A stretch of DNA of 64,000 nt from Sphingobacterium sp. UBA4616 (GCA_002386525.1 DGIS01000034.1:124463-188462); one strand, 5' to 3'; counted from the first letter of the stretch, positions 45,228 to 54,975 are shown. Translations and numbers: made by a program. Notes: generated by a model not told the origin, from the sequence alone.

Positions 45228-46703
45228 TTACATATTGACAGTGCTCCAGTATGGTGTCTGATTGAGCGCAGGATTGGACAACAATAACGAAGGGTCAAAT
45301 GGCCAAAAGTATTTCTTCGCATTAAACTGCGCCTGGTTCATTTTATTCTCCGGAAACTTATAGATCTTAAAGTTCTTGTACAACCGCACCAGGTCGTAAT
45401 AGCGATGACCTTCCAAAAACAGTTCGCGCGCCCGTTCACTAAAGATGGCCTCCTTAAGCGGTTCTTCGTTTTTATAGACCTGCAGTCCTGCTTGCGTCCG
45501 GATCTCATTTAGGATACTTTCAGCAGCACTGTTTTTGCCTGTTGCGGCCAGTCCCTCCGCCATCAGCAGCTTGATGTCTGAATACCGAAAGATGATGATG
45601 TTATTTTTAAATATGGCATTGTAATTTGAGGTATTACCCGAGTACTTTACATTTGCATATTTTGTACACAATGCATAGTTACCGCTATAAGCCACATCGA
45701 ATACACTTTTAAAGCGCTTGTCGTTACTGTCTTTAAAAAGCGTTTTAAGGTAATCCTGACTGATTCTTAACATCGGATCTGTAAAATTCCGAAAATAAGG
45801 TCCCGCCAGTGAATAGTACCCTATCCCCCTATTGGTCCCTTCGTTTTCACCATTCTGGGCGATCTCGAAGATACCTTCATTGGATTTTCCCTGATAGATA
45901 CCGCGGTAGTTGAGGCTGTCCCGTCCCACAAACGAATATTCGCCGCTTTCCAGTACCGATTTAGCCGCCGTGATACAGTCGGCGTATTCGCCTCTCCAGG
46001 CACTCAGGTGCGCCTGAAGGGCAAGTGCTGCACCCGTATTTGCACGCGTTGCAAAATCATTTTGGTCGATATTGCTCCATTTCAATAACGTTAGTGCCTT
46101 GGTTAAATCTGCCTGACTCTGATCCAGCACATCGCTCTCTTTTCGGGCAGGCAGATTGACCGCATCGATCGGCGCTACAGATTCCGTTATGATGGGTACC
46201 GTACCCCATACCCGCGCCATGTAGAAATAAGCAAATGCGCGCACAAAATAAGCTTCGCCGATGTAATAATCGCGTACCGACACGTCATTAAAAACATTTT
46301 CATCCATCTTCGGCAGCCTTTGGATCACGCGGTTGGCCTGGTCTATGACCTGATAAAAGATATCATAGCGCCGCAGCTGATACACGGGCCGCCATGTTTC
46401 CAACGCCGGTACGGATATATTGAGCTGCATGTTTACAAGCGGATTAATATCGACATCGGTCGAAGAAGATATTTCGTCCGACAGCAGATCGCCATATACA
46501 TAATAGGCCATACCATTGCCCTGGTTTAGGGCCTTCCGCAGCAGCGCATACATGGCATTGGTTGCACTATTGGCATCTTCCTGCGTTTTCCAGAAGTTCT
46601 CATCTGTTGCCGAACTCACAGGCTCAATGTCCAGAAACTTGGAGCAGCCCGAAGCGAGATACATGAAAGCACTCAGCACTAAAAACAATATTTTTCTTTT
46701 CAT
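45228..46703 (-). CDS. SusD/RagB-family outer-membrane lipoprotein
   Basis: The 491-residue protein has lipobox LASGC (Cys about 20) and a SusD body (YYIGEAYFVRAFAYFYMARV, RARELFLEGHRYYDLVRLYK). It is the lid partner of the SusC transporter encoded 45 bases upstream and is followed by the three accessory lipoproteins of the operon. Confidence 0.94.
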   Translation of the reverse strand: MKRKILFLVLSAFMYLASGCSKFLDIEPVSSATDENFWKTQEDANSATNAMYALLRKALNQGNGMAYYVYGDLLSDEISSSTDVDINPLVNMQLNISVPALETWRPVYQLRRYDIFYQVIDQANRVIQRLPKMDENVFNDVSVRDYYIGEAYFVRAFAYFYMARVWGTVPIITESVAPIDAVNLPARKESDVLDQSQADLTKALTLLKWSNIDQNDFATRANTGAALALQAHLSAWRGEYADCITAAKSVLESGEYSFVGRDSLNYRGIYQGKSNEGIFEIAQNGENEGTNRGIGYYSLAGPYFRNFTDPMLRISQDYLKTLFKDSNDKRFKSVFDVAYSGNYALCTKYANVKYSGNTSNYNAIFKNNIIIFRYSDIKLLMAEGLAATGKNSAAESILNEIRTQAGLQVYKNEEPLKEAIFSERARELFLEGHRYYDLVRLYKNFKIYKFPENKMNQAQFNAKKYFWPFDPSLLLSNPALNQTPYWSTVNM

Positions 46704-46748
46704 CTCTAATTAATTTTAAGCCACCGCTATGCGATGGAACTGACACGA

Positions 46749-49700
46749 TTAAAAGGTAACATCCAGGCCTATAGTCCATTTCTTAGGGATCGGATATCCG
46801 TTACCCGTTGAATAACCGTTGGCTTCCACCGCTTCAGGGTCTGGCACCGTCGACCAAGACTTAACAGCCACATTATCCACCACCCCATACACGCGGAGCA
46901 TTTTCAATTTAAGCTTCTTTATGATGGCCTGTGGGAACATATAGCTCAGCTGAATATTTTTGAGGCGGACAAAACTGGCATTTTCCACAAATGTGCTGTT
47001 GGCGATGTGCCAATTGTCGACCGTATTGTGAAACAGCGATGGGTATTTGGTCTGATCCCCATCTTTCATCCAGAAGTCGCTAGGATTAAAATCGCCAGCA
47101 ATGGCCGAATTGGTACCCCAGGTCGAATACAGGTTAGATGAACCCGCATCCTGTAATTTGTCCGACATATAACCGTTCCACAACGAGCGTCCAAACACAA
47201 AGCTCACCAGGGTGGATAAACTAAAATTCTTGTAAGAAAACTGGTTGATAAATCCCCCCACGAGGTCAGGATTCGGATTTCCCATATCAATTTTATCGTT
47301 GTGGTCGATGGTGTAATCTCCATTCACATCCCGACGGCGCGGATCGCCAGCCTGATATAAATTCCCCCTAAAATGCGTGAGTCTTTTTCCTGTCAAAGGA
47401 TCTACAGGTACATCTGCAGTGGTCGCATATACTCCATCCACATCCCATACTTTAAATGGGAAAATAGGCTGACCTACGTTCAGTGCACGTTGCATCCATA
47501 CCGGACCCACTTGTATTTCCTGTCCACCACCAGGAAGACTGGTGACATAGTTTTTATTGTAAGCAATATTGAAATTGGTGGTCCATTGGAATTCCGACGA
47601 AGGAGCCATATTGCGGGAGATAAGCGTCATTTCTACCCCACTGTTTCTCACACTGATAAAATTGTTGGAAACCGTGCTGTATCCTGAGGTCAATGGCATG
47701 TTCAGATCGTAAACCAGCTGTTTGGAGTCGCGCACATAAAAATCGGCAGTCACGGTAACGCGATCGTGCAGGAGGTTCATATCAAAACCGGCGTTAAACT
47801 GCGGCGAGCGCTCCCATCGGATCGTCGGCGAGGTTGCTGCCGCGCCATAATTAGGCGCTACAGTAGGCTTGCCATTATAAGAGAGTACCGAACCACCAAT
47901 ACCATTTTCCAATACCGAGCCAGCGTATGAAGCATCAAAAGTCAGCCCGGTATAACGCGCGTAATATGAGCCCGGATCACGTCCGGTAACACCATAGCTA
48001 CCCCGTATTTTGAAAAAGGATATTGCATTTTTTACCCCCTGGAAAAAGGGCTCTTGCGAAAGCACCCAGCCAGCGGAGATGGACGGGAAAATACCCCAGC
48101 GGTTGTCCTTGCTGTAACGCGACGAAGCATCCATCCGGTAACTGGCAGAAAGCAGGTACTTGTCTTTGTAATCGTACCCAAAACGACCGAATACCGATAC
48201 ACGCGAGCGCTCATTGATGGAAGTGGTGGCATAAAGATCCGGTCCGGAAGGAATACCTGTTACCGTTTTTACATAACTTCCATTGTCGTTATATCCGTAC
48301 ATATAATTGTTGTTGGAAGTATTGCGTTCAATACCGGTACCCAACACGGCGCTAAAATTATGCGTATCGCGAATGCTCTTGATGTAGTTAAAATAGGTTT
48401 CCCATTCCCAACGCTTATTTTGGTTCACCCAATTCTGAGCAAAGTTTCGATAACCTGTAAGCAATACGGGACGAAAGAGGTCGCGCGTATTGTTGTTGAC
48501 ATTGAACGAAAACTGCGAGCGCAGGGTCAAGCCATTGATCAAAAACTTTTTAAGCGTTCCGGCAAAGTTACCATTCAGGCTGATCGAGTTATCGCGGTCC
48601 ATCATGCCATCGTAGCGCCCCGTATAGATCTGTTCGTCCACGTCGGTTATCTGATAGAAAGACGAAGGAAAGCCCCAGGTACTAAAAGGATATTTCGAAT
48701 CGTCCCCCGACCCATGTTTTGCTTTTGTAAAACCGGCGAACAAGTTGGTCTCAAACTGAAAATTGTCTGTCGGATTGGCCTGCAACATGAGGCGCGGCGT
48801 CAGGTTTTCATTTTCATAGCCCATCATCACACCCTGCTCATAATAGCGCTGTGCCGAGAAACGGTATAAAAACTTCTCCATGGTGGCACCGATACTCACG
48901 TTCACATTGTTGATATTGGCCGACTGCAGAAAAAGACCCTGCCAATCCGTGTTATTGTTAAAGGCAGGGTTTAAACTATCCGTCAACATCGGACTGATCG
49001 AGCCATTGTTGAACCAGTCGTACGATCCACCCTGATAAAGCAAATTCATTTTCAGCCTACGCTCGGCTGCTCCGACGGTGATGGGCTTCATGGCCGGACG
49101 GCTCGAAACCCCATTGTATGCCGAGATCCTGATTTCGGGTTTCCCCACTGCCGGACGTTTGGTTTTGATGATGATAACCCCATTTGCTGCACGCGCACCA
49201 TAGATGGCCGATGCCGAGGCATCTTTTAAGATATCGACCGATTCGATATCGTTGGGATTGATAGCCTGCAACGGGCTTGCATTTCCGTAAGCCGCCTGTA
49301 TATCGCTCACATCGTAAATAATATTGTCGATGACATACAAGGGAGCCTGCAGCTGATTATCGGCCAAGCCCAAGTTGCTCGTTCCGCGGATATTGACGAT
49401 GTTATTGGTACCCGGTTCGCCCGATGTACTCAATACTGTCAGACCCGCCACACGTCCCTGCAACATGGCGTCGAAGGTGGCGTAAGGCGTATTTTCAAAA
49501 TCCTTACCCTTCACGGTAGTGATGGCACCCGTCGTTTTGCGCCGCTGCACATCCTGATAGCCCATTACAACGACCTCATCGAGCCCCGTCCCATCTTCTT
49601 TCATGGTAATCTGGATGCTGTTGTCGCCATCACGCAGCTGTTTTTCTTGCCGCACATAGCCGAGGGAACTAAAAATCAAGGTTGGATTTGCCGATTTGAG

Positions 49701-49913
49701 TTTTAAGGTAAATTTTCCATCAGCACTCGTTTTGGTCGCATTGCTGACGCCTTTCTCTAAAACACTGAGATCAGGCAGAGGGGTGCCTTTTTCGTCTTTA
49801 ACGATCCCCGTGACCGTTCTCTGTTGTTGCGCATACAGCTGTTGACATAGCAACAGCAGCAACATAAAAATACCCGTCAGGCATTTTTTTGGAAGATTTT
49901 CATACATAGTCAT
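46749..49913 (-). CDS. SusC/RagA-family TonB-dependent transporter
   Basis: The 1,054-residue protein has a signal peptide (LLLLLCQQLYAQQQ), a carboxypeptidase-like domain (VTGIVKDEKGTPLPDLSV), a TonB-box-like segment with plug (DEVVVMGYQDVQRRKTTGAI; VDILKDASASAIYGARAANG) and a barrel ending WTIGLDVTF. It lacks an STN domain, so control should come from elsewhere, probably from the AraC regulator encoded upstream on the same strand. It is the first gene of a five-gene operon. Confidence 0.95.
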   Translation of the reverse strand: MTMYENLPKKCLTGIFMLLLLLCQQLYAQQQRTVTGIVKDEKGTPLPDLSVLEKGVSNATKTSADGKFTLKLKSANPTLIFSSLGYVRQEKQLRDGDNSIQITMKEDGTGLDEVVVMGYQDVQRRKTTGAITTVKGKDFENTPYATFDAMLQGRVAGLTVLSTSGEPGTNNIVNIRGTSNLGLADNQLQAPLYVIDNIIYDVSDIQAAYGNASPLQAINPNDIESVDILKDASASAIYGARAANGVIIIKTKRPAVGKPEIRISAYNGVSSRPAMKPITVGAAERRLKMNLLYQGGSYDWFNNGSISPMLTDSLNPAFNNNTDWQGLFLQSANINNVNVSIGATMEKFLYRFSAQRYYEQGVMMGYENENLTPRLMLQANPTDNFQFETNLFAGFTKAKHGSGDDSKYPFSTWGFPSSFYQITDVDEQIYTGRYDGMMDRDNSISLNGNFAGTLKKFLINGLTLRSQFSFNVNNNTRDLFRPVLLTGYRNFAQNWVNQNKRWEWETYFNYIKSIRDTHNFSAVLGTGIERNTSNNNYMYGYNDNGSYVKTVTGIPSGPDLYATTSINERSRVSVFGRFGYDYKDKYLLSASYRMDASSRYSKDNRWGIFPSISAGWVLSQEPFFQGVKNAISFFKIRGSYGVTGRDPGSYYARYTGLTFDASYAGSVLENGIGGSVLSYNGKPTVAPNYGAAATSPTIRWERSPQFNAGFDMNLLHDRVTVTADFYVRDSKQLVYDLNMPLTSGYSTVSNNFISVRNSGVEMTLISRNMAPSSEFQWTTNFNIAYNKNYVTSLPGGGQEIQVGPVWMQRALNVGQPIFPFKVWDVDGVYATTADVPVDPLTGKRLTHFRGNLYQAGDPRRRDVNGDYTIDHNDKIDMGNPNPDLVGGFINQFSYKNFSLSTLVSFVFGRSLWNGYMSDKLQDAGSSNLYSTWGTNSAIAGDFNPSDFWMKDGDQTKYPSLFHNTVDNWHIANSTFVENASFVRLKNIQLSYMFPQAIIKKLKLKMLRVYGVVDNVAVKSWSTVPDPEAVEANGYSTGNGYPIPKKWTIGLDVTF

Positions 49914-50043
49914 AATTTCGTTAAGCAGATGTTCAGTTTAGCATACTGGCAATGACACATTAGATCCCTGGGACAAACGCGATCCTTTTCGCAAAAAGGA
50001 TATGAGCAGCATGTTAAAAATTGATTAGTTCTTCTTTCTGTAA

Positions 50044-50051
50044 CAAAAATA
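50044..50051 (-). promoter_or_regulatory. Candidate -7 box of the SusC-SusD-protease operon
   Basis: The octamer TATTTTTG on the minus strand fits TAnnTTTG. It is the only good match in the gap and would give a leader of about 125 bases. Support is by consensus only. Confidence 0.35.
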
Positions 50052-50168
50052 GTACTTCGAAGCAGCGGATTTCGGTCAGATCTTACCCACTCATTCTAAC
50101 ATTTTAACAAAAGAAATGGTGGGTTTCAGGTGCGGTACAGTGGGCCAATGAGGGGATAAAAACAGCGA

Positions 50169-50216
50169 ATCCGTCTAACTAAGCGATGGATAGATACCTT
50201 CGTTAGTTAGACGGAT
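50169..50216. repeat. 14-bp inverted repeat downstream of the AraC gene
   Basis: ATCCGTCTAACTAA (50169-50182) is perfectly repeated in inverse at 50203-50216, with a 20-base spacer. It lies 54 bases after the AraC stop and about 255 bases before the SusC start. There is no T run, so it may be an operator or a rho-independent-like hairpin without a tail. Confidence 0.75.
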
Positions 50217-50269
50217 AGGGTTGCGATTAGCAAAACGGCGCGTAAATAAGGCCGTGGCTATAAATTCGG

Positions 50270-51133
50270 CTAATCGTAGAGGTAATTTCTGTAGTTGCGC
50301 ACGTATATCTTGGGCGATATGCCCAATATACTGCGAAAAACACGGTTAAAGTTGGTGATGCTATTAAAGCCCGAATCGTAGGCAATCAGCGAGATCGAAT
50401 CGTGCCGACCCAGCCCCAGCAATTTACAGGCTTCGCGAATACGCAGTTCATTCAGGTAGGCGATGAATGTTTTTCCCGTGCAGTTTTTAAAATAGCGGCA
50501 AAAGGCGTGTGGCGTCAGATTTGCTTTTTCGGCGATTTCATCAAGACTGATATCCTCTTTAAAGTGCTCTTCCAAAAATTGACATAATTTCTCTATCCGG
50601 AACGGTTTGGAGATCTCTCTTTTGGGCAATTGTACACCCGAAAGCGGTTCCAGTTCGGTGAATACTTTGCTGAGCGTTTTTAATAAATAGAAGAAATTTA
50701 CGAGCTGATCCAAAAAGTCAGACTTTTGAAGGATTTCGATGTAATGAGATACCTCTGCATGAAGTTTGGGTGGAACCCTAAATCCGCGCTGGCATTTATG
50801 CACAAAATCGAGCAGGTTTCGGAGTTCGGGCATCGTCGCCATGGTAGACAGTGCACCTTTGGTGCTAAAGAATAAAGAGATCGAGCGCACATGGTCGCCT
50901 GCAAAGAAACTTTTAAAAACATGGGCCTGATTTGTTCCCAATAGAAAAATGTCTCCCGGCTGAAATTCATGCACATTGTCGTCCACAAGTAGCTGGCCGA
51001 TACCTTCTTTAATCCAGATTAATTGATATTCTTCATGACGATGCATGTATGGATAAAACTTATCCAGCACATCTTCTTGAATATAGATAGATTTGTCCTG
51101 AGGGGCAGGAACTTTAAATTGAACTGGCTTCAT
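50270..51133 (-). CDS. AraC-family regulator with cupin sensor domain
   Basis: The 287-residue protein has an N-terminal cupin-like domain (YMHRHEEYQLIWIKEGIGQL, GDIFLLGTNQAHVFKS) and a C-terminal AraC DNA-binding domain (ISLDEIAEKANLTPHAFCRY, SISLIAYDSGFNSITNFNRV). It lies upstream of, and on the same strand as, the SusC-SusD-protease operon and is its likely regulator. A short perfect inverted repeat just before its start may be an autoregulatory site. Confidence 0.92.
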   Translation of the reverse strand: MKPVQFKVPAPQDKSIYIQEDVLDKFYPYMHRHEEYQLIWIKEGIGQLLVDDNVHEFQPGDIFLLGTNQAHVFKSFFAGDHVRSISLFFSTKGALSTMATMPELRNLLDFVHKCQRGFRVPPKLHAEVSHYIEILQKSDFLDQLVNFFYLLKTLSKVFTELEPLSGVQLPKREISKPFRIEKLCQFLEEHFKEDISLDEIAEKANLTPHAFCRYFKNCTGKTFIAYLNELRIREACKLLGLGRHDSISLIAYDSGFNSITNFNRVFRSILGISPKIYVRNYRNYLYD

Positions 51134-51151
51134 AACAAGTTAGATTAGTTA

Positions 51152-51168
51152 AATGTCAATATGACATT
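51152..51168. promoter_or_regulatory. Inverted repeat AATGTCA-N3-TGACATT before the AraC gene
   Basis: Perfect 7-base half sites with a 3-base spacer lie 19 to 35 bases before the AraC start. The position suits a repressor or autoregulatory operator. Confidence 0.5.
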
Positions 51169-51273
51169 AAATATAAACAAGCCATTTCACTGTTGCAATA
51201 CCTGAACCGAAGATGTTAAAATACGGTGATAATTGGTTACAATTTGCACACAATAAAAATCACTATCGGCTTG

Positions 51274-51801
51274 CTACACAGCCCCGAGCTCTTCAGCCAG
51301 CGATTGTAAGCATTGATTAGCTTCTTCAAATCGTTTGAGTTCGACCGCATAAGATTCAGTAACCGTTTCGAGCAAGGCACTTCCCGCAGTAAAGTCAACA
51401 TAGGCCATTACCGTATCACTACCCCACATCCAGTCAAAAATCAGGGCATAACCCTCCAAAACATAGCCCTCCAGTTGTTTTAAGAGAGCCAGCATCGGCA
51501 ATATTTCAAGATAGTTTTCACTGAAGTTCAATACGGCAAATGTCCAGTGTTGCTTTTCCTCATCATAATACTCCTTCGCACCGTAAAATCTATCCTTAAG
51601 CAGATTATCGAAGACTTCACGAATGCGCGCCTGTGAATAACTTGGAATAATTTCCAACGTTGTTTTGCTGTACATCTGCCGGCTCTCCCACCACTGCGAC
51701 CAATTATCGTCTTTGTTCGGGGAAATCGGTTTAAAAGAAAAAAACTCGTTCAATCTCGATTTTTCTATTTTAATACTTATGTAAAGGCTATCCAATTCCA
51801 T
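51274..51801 (-). CDS. Hypothetical cytosolic protein
   Basis: The 175-residue product (MELDSLYISIKIEKSRLNEF) has no signal peptide or membrane helix. It is acidic with several Trp (NWSQWWESRQMY, LIFDWMWGSDTVMAYVDF). No family is recognised. It lies 39 bases after the exported protein gene upstream and may share its transcript. Confidence 0.6.
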   Translation of the reverse strand: MELDSLYISIKIEKSRLNEFFSFKPISPNKDDNWSQWWESRQMYSKTTLEIIPSYSQARIREVFDNLLKDRFYGAKEYYDEEKQHWTFAVLNFSENYLEILPMLALLKQLEGYVLEGYALIFDWMWGSDTVMAYVDFTAGSALLETVTESYAVELKRFEEANQCLQSLAEELGAV

Positions 51802-51840
51802 ACGATTGTTCTAAGATATTCTTAACTTCTTTTTTAAACG

Positions 51841-52383
51841 TTACCGGCTCGACAGTTTGATCTTACCATCGCTATCAAAATCCGAATTGTCCGTCACTCT
51901 TTTTAGATTTAGTTGCTTTAAAGACAAGCCTTCCTGCAGCGGTACACCCGCAGAATTTATCTTAAATAAGGGATAGGATAGTGGTTTTTCACCCCATTCC
52001 AACACAAAATGGTAGCCATCTACAATCTTCTGCTGATCGTCAGTTTTGAGAATTAAGATATTATGAAAAGTTTGCTCCGGTTTGGCAGGATCACTATTCG
52101 GTGAGATACCCCGAGCTTTATAGGTGGCGATAAATTTATAATAGTGGTACTTGCCACCGATCGGATTAAATATTAATTCCCGACTATTATTTTCCGCAAC
52201 CAGATCCGAAAAAGACTGCTCAAAATTGTCCAGTAATTTGTAATTAAAATCGGTATTGAGCTTATTGGCGACCAATATATAGGTCTTTGCATCTTGACCG
52301 GTGCTACTCCCCTGCGTTTGACTTTGTGCGTGCACCGAATAGCCACAGAAACAGGATAACAATACAATTATTAAATACTTCAT
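51841..52383 (-). CDS. Secreted hypothetical protein
   Basis: The 180-residue product has a signal peptide (LIIVLLSCFCGYSVHAQ) and a Ser/Gln-rich linker (SQTQGSSTGQ), then a mixed alpha/beta domain (GKYHYYKFIATYKARGI, IVDGYHFVLEWGEKPL). No family is recognised. It is probably periplasmic. It lies downstream of a membrane LytTR gene with a gap of about 90 bases. Confidence 0.65.
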   Translation of the reverse strand: MKYLIIVLLSCFCGYSVHAQSQTQGSSTGQDAKTYILVANKLNTDFNYKLLDNFEQSFSDLVAENNSRELIFNPIGGKYHYYKFIATYKARGISPNSDPAKPEQTFHNILILKTDDQQKIVDGYHFVLEWGEKPLSYPLFKINSAGVPLQEGLSLKQLNLKRVTDNSDFDSDGKIKLSSR

Positions 52384-52475
52384 ACGCTAAAATATTAAAT
52401 TTTGGGCAGTATTTGCCCAACTGATGATTAAATAGACATTTCTTCAACAATAGATACGTCCATTACAAACCTTCT

Positions 52476-53435
52476 TCATTCAGCCGACATCTCAAACCAG
52501 CGCTTAAAATCAGCAGCATCATACCGGCTAACCATTACCTCCTCATGCTTGCCGAAGCTATCTTTCAACGCGATAGCCAGCACCCCATTGGCTAAAGGCT
52601 TGTATCCTTTTATAATACTCCGATTGACGATATAACGCCTGTACATCAGATAGTATTGATCGTGATCAAGTACCTTCATCAGGTTGTCGAGACTATAGTT
52701 GTGGGTATACTCGCGGCTTCCGGTTAAGGTAAGCAGCCTTTTGTCATCTGCCGAACTTTTGATAAGCGCAATCCCATGCAGCGGCACGTAATTATCTTCG
52801 TAACCATACTTTACTTTCAGACAGGAATCGAGACTAACCGCATCCGAAATATCGTCTACCCGTTCGGCCTCCGCTTTCAGCTGCAGCTCTTCGTAGGTGA
52901 CAATGATTTCCCGGAGGACTGTTTTCTCAATTTCAGCCTCTAAGTATTGATCTTTCACAAATCGGGCAAACCGCATCACATATATCACCATAAAGAGCAG
53001 ATTCAAGATGAAAATAAACAAAAACAGGAACCCAAATTCGTTGGACAGGTAGCGCATAATGACTCGCCAACCTTCTTCGTTAAATGGTAAAAATACCAGC
53101 ACGGCGAAAATTACGGTGAGCAACGAAGGCAATACTAATCCGTATAGAACCTGCCTGATTAGCCTAGGTTTAAAATCCGTCAGCCAAGAGCGTTTCCTAT
53201 CCATGTACCTGTTAAAAATATGCATACCGCTAAGCACCGCCATCGCGATCGATGCTGAAAGAAGCCAGTATAGATAAAATTTCGGTGCCGAATACCGTGC
53301 ATCGAAAACAAGAAACGCGCCGGGCGAACAGAAAAAATTACCCAATAGAATCGCCAAAAGTAGCTGGAGCCTAATCGGTAAGTAGTGGACATGGATCTCG
53401 GAATGAAAGGTTTCGATAAGCTTTTTAGTCTGCAT
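52476..53435 (-). CDS. Membrane-bound LytTR-domain regulator
   Basis: The 319-residue protein has about four transmembrane helices (residues about 25 to 155), a short coiled region (EIEKTVLREIIVTYEELQLK) and a C-terminal LytTR DNA-binding domain (VPLHGIALIKSS, YYLMYRRYIVNRSIIKGYKP). It lacks a receiver domain, so it is a one-component membrane regulator. It is divergent from the gene at 53801, with a 22-base perfect palindrome in the gap. It may regulate that gene and the small exported protein cluster beyond. Confidence 0.85.
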   Translation of the reverse strand: MQTKKLIETFHSEIHVHYLPIRLQLLLAILLGNFFCSPGAFLVFDARYSAPKFYLYWLLSASIAMAVLSGMHIFNRYMDRKRSWLTDFKPRLIRQVLYGLVLPSLLTVIFAVLVFLPFNEEGWRVIMRYLSNEFGFLFLFIFILNLLFMVIYVMRFARFVKDQYLEAEIEKTVLREIIVTYEELQLKAEAERVDDISDAVSLDSCLKVKYGYEDNYVPLHGIALIKSSADDKRLLTLTGSREYTHNYSLDNLMKVLDHDQYYLMYRRYIVNRSIIKGYKPLANGVLAIALKDSFGKHEEVMVSRYDAADFKRWFEMSAE

Positions 53436-53800
53436 AAAAATTGTAGAATTGATTAAGGCAACCTAAAATAACTAATTTATCAAATAAAAAAACAAAACAG
53501 CCTTACAGTATTTTGTCACAACTGAAGAAATACTGCCTTATTTCACTGTAAGCGCGCAGTGCAGACTACCGTTCATCCTATAATTTCATTTTTATAACAT
53601 CTTAGAAAACTCTCTATAGAGAGTTTTAAAGCAAGATTTAGACATTTGTTCTATACCATTCATCCGCATTCCGACATTTTACCTTGCCTTCGAAGAAAGA
53701 CCTTGCTAATTTTATAATAACATAATTCATTATTGGATGAACAATTACAGCAATGCCATTTGGTGCAGACCTAATGACCATGTACCCTAAAAAATAAGAT
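53436..53800. other. Divergent intergenic region with a perfect palindrome
   Basis: This AT-rich gap separates the LytTR gene from the plus-strand gene at 53801. The short minus-strand frame at 53638-53835 shows no family sign and overlaps the next gene, so it is not called. The main feature is the palindrome at 53606-53627. Confidence 0.5.
53606..53627. promoter_or_regulatory. 22-bp perfect palindrome
   Basis: The half site AAAACTCTCTA is followed at once by its exact complement, so the 22 bases read the same on both strands. It lies between two divergent genes, 171 bases from the LytTR start and 174 from the next, and may be an operator. As RNA it would form an 11-base stem with almost no loop, less likely as a terminator. 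Confidence 0.6.
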
Positions 53801-54955
53801 ATGATCCGATCGTTGAACCAACTGGAAGATGCCATTCTTGCGTATGGCCTACTTCACGATAACCCGAATGGAAATTATGTACCAAGCGACGAAGCGATCG
53901 TCATCGCCTGCGATGCGCTGATACGCGATTCGGAACAGCTCTATATCAGTCACGCGAAATCGCGCATGGCCAAAGAATCTTTTCGCCGCTATTACACCAA
54001 ATTCAGGCTGCTGTTTGACACGCTCTATCTGTACAAGGCCCAGCAGCCGGATGATACCATTAAAAAACTACACGAGAGTATTAGCCAGAGCATTCAGCGC
54101 TTTAAAGAGCATATGAATCCGTCGGAAGAACTGCCCGTATACGACCAACAGCTGCTCAAATCGAACAGCCTCGCAAAACTTGCTCAATTATCGGTGCACT
54201 TACAGGCTAAGCAGCTTGACGAAAAATATCTTTTAGAAATCCAATATGGTCTAAATAGCCTGTTTGACGAGCATAAGCCGCCCAAGCTCCTGTACTACCA
54301 TGTCGAATGGTTGGAAACTTTCCTTTCGGCACTAGAAAGCCTGGCCCATGATAAACGTGTCAAGCATTACGCCAAACGTTTTATTGAGTTACTGATCCGC
54401 TACAACTTTAACTATCTCGGCTTATGCAACCGGTGGCATGAACAGCTCGAAGCGCAGATCGATACGCTCCCCCGTTCGGAAAAGCTGTCTACATTGCTGC
54501 TTATGGAAAAAGAAATTACCCATTATCATCCCCTGCCGATGCTTTATTACGACATTGAGCAACCCCATCTCAAAACAATGATGAATGAATACATTTGGGC
54601 CGAACTGGATTATCTTGAAAAAATGTCGAAACTGGCATCGGTAAACAATGATTCACGCCCCGAGATTCCCGCATCTTCCAATGGGATCCATACGACGCTG
54701 ACGGGCGAGGGTCTTACCTGCCTATTCCACTATTGCAGTAAAGTGGGCCTGTTTAAAAATAAGCATAAAAGCGATGCAGCCATTGGCTTAGCGCAGCATA
54801 CCGTTACCGATCGCGGCAACCGCATCACGGCCAATCAGCTGGCCAAATTCAACAAATTTGAGCATATACTCAGTCTCTATATGATCGAAGATAAGCTTAA
54901 AGAAATGCTGCATTGTATAAAAAACGACATTGAAGAAGTGGAGCGAAGAAAATAG
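53801..54955 (+). CDS. Unknown, mostly helical cytosolic protein
   Basis: The 384-residue product (MIRSLNQLEDAILAYGLLHD) has no signal, membrane or enzymatic motif; it seems almost entirely helical, with LIRYNFNYLGLCNRWHEQLE and EKEITHYHPLPMLYYDIEQP in the middle. I do not recognise the family; RteC-like regulators were considered but the match is poor. It precedes a MauE-like and a small exported protein gene on the same strand, so it may be their regulator. Confidence 0.65.
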   Translation: MIRSLNQLEDAILAYGLLHDNPNGNYVPSDEAIVIACDALIRDSEQLYISHAKSRMAKESFRRYYTKFRLLFDTLYLYKAQQPDDTIKKLHESISQSIQRFKEHMNPSEELPVYDQQLLKSNSLAKLAQLSVHLQAKQLDEKYLLEIQYGLNSLFDEHKPPKLLYYHVEWLETFLSALESLAHDKRVKHYAKRFIELLIRYNFNYLGLCNRWHEQLEAQIDTLPRSEKLSTLLLMEKEITHYHPLPMLYYDIEQPHLKTMMNEYIWAELDYLEKMSKLASVNNDSRPEIPASSNGIHTTLTGEGLTCLFHYCSKVGLFKNKHKSDAAIGLAQHTVTDRGNRITANQLAKFNKFEHILSLYMIEDKLKEMLHCIKNDIEEVERRK

Positions 54956-54975
54956 TGGCCTTTTCAAAAAAACTT

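Larger units (their letters stand above)
49914..50269. other. Regulatory gap between AraC regulator and SusC operon
   Basis: No gene is supported. It holds an inverted repeat at 50169-50216 and, on the minus strand, TATTTTTG at 50044-50051, which matches the -7 consensus TAnnTTTG about 130 bases before the SusC start. No clear -33 element precedes it, as would be expected for an activated promoter. Confidence 0.5.

Noticed and set aside
48054..48869. Long plus-strand frame (271 codons) inside a SusC gene
   Set aside because: It lies wholly antisense to a well supported transporter gene and its translation has no family pattern; it is a shadow of codon use.
53638..53835. Minus-strand frame of 65 codons in the LytTR gap
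   Set aside because: It overlaps the start of the better supported plus-strand gene and has no signal or family pattern; the palindrome lies just outside it.
53801..54955. RteC-family assignment
   Set aside because: Size and helical nature would allow it, but the characteristic wording of RteC was not seen, so the gene is left as unknown.
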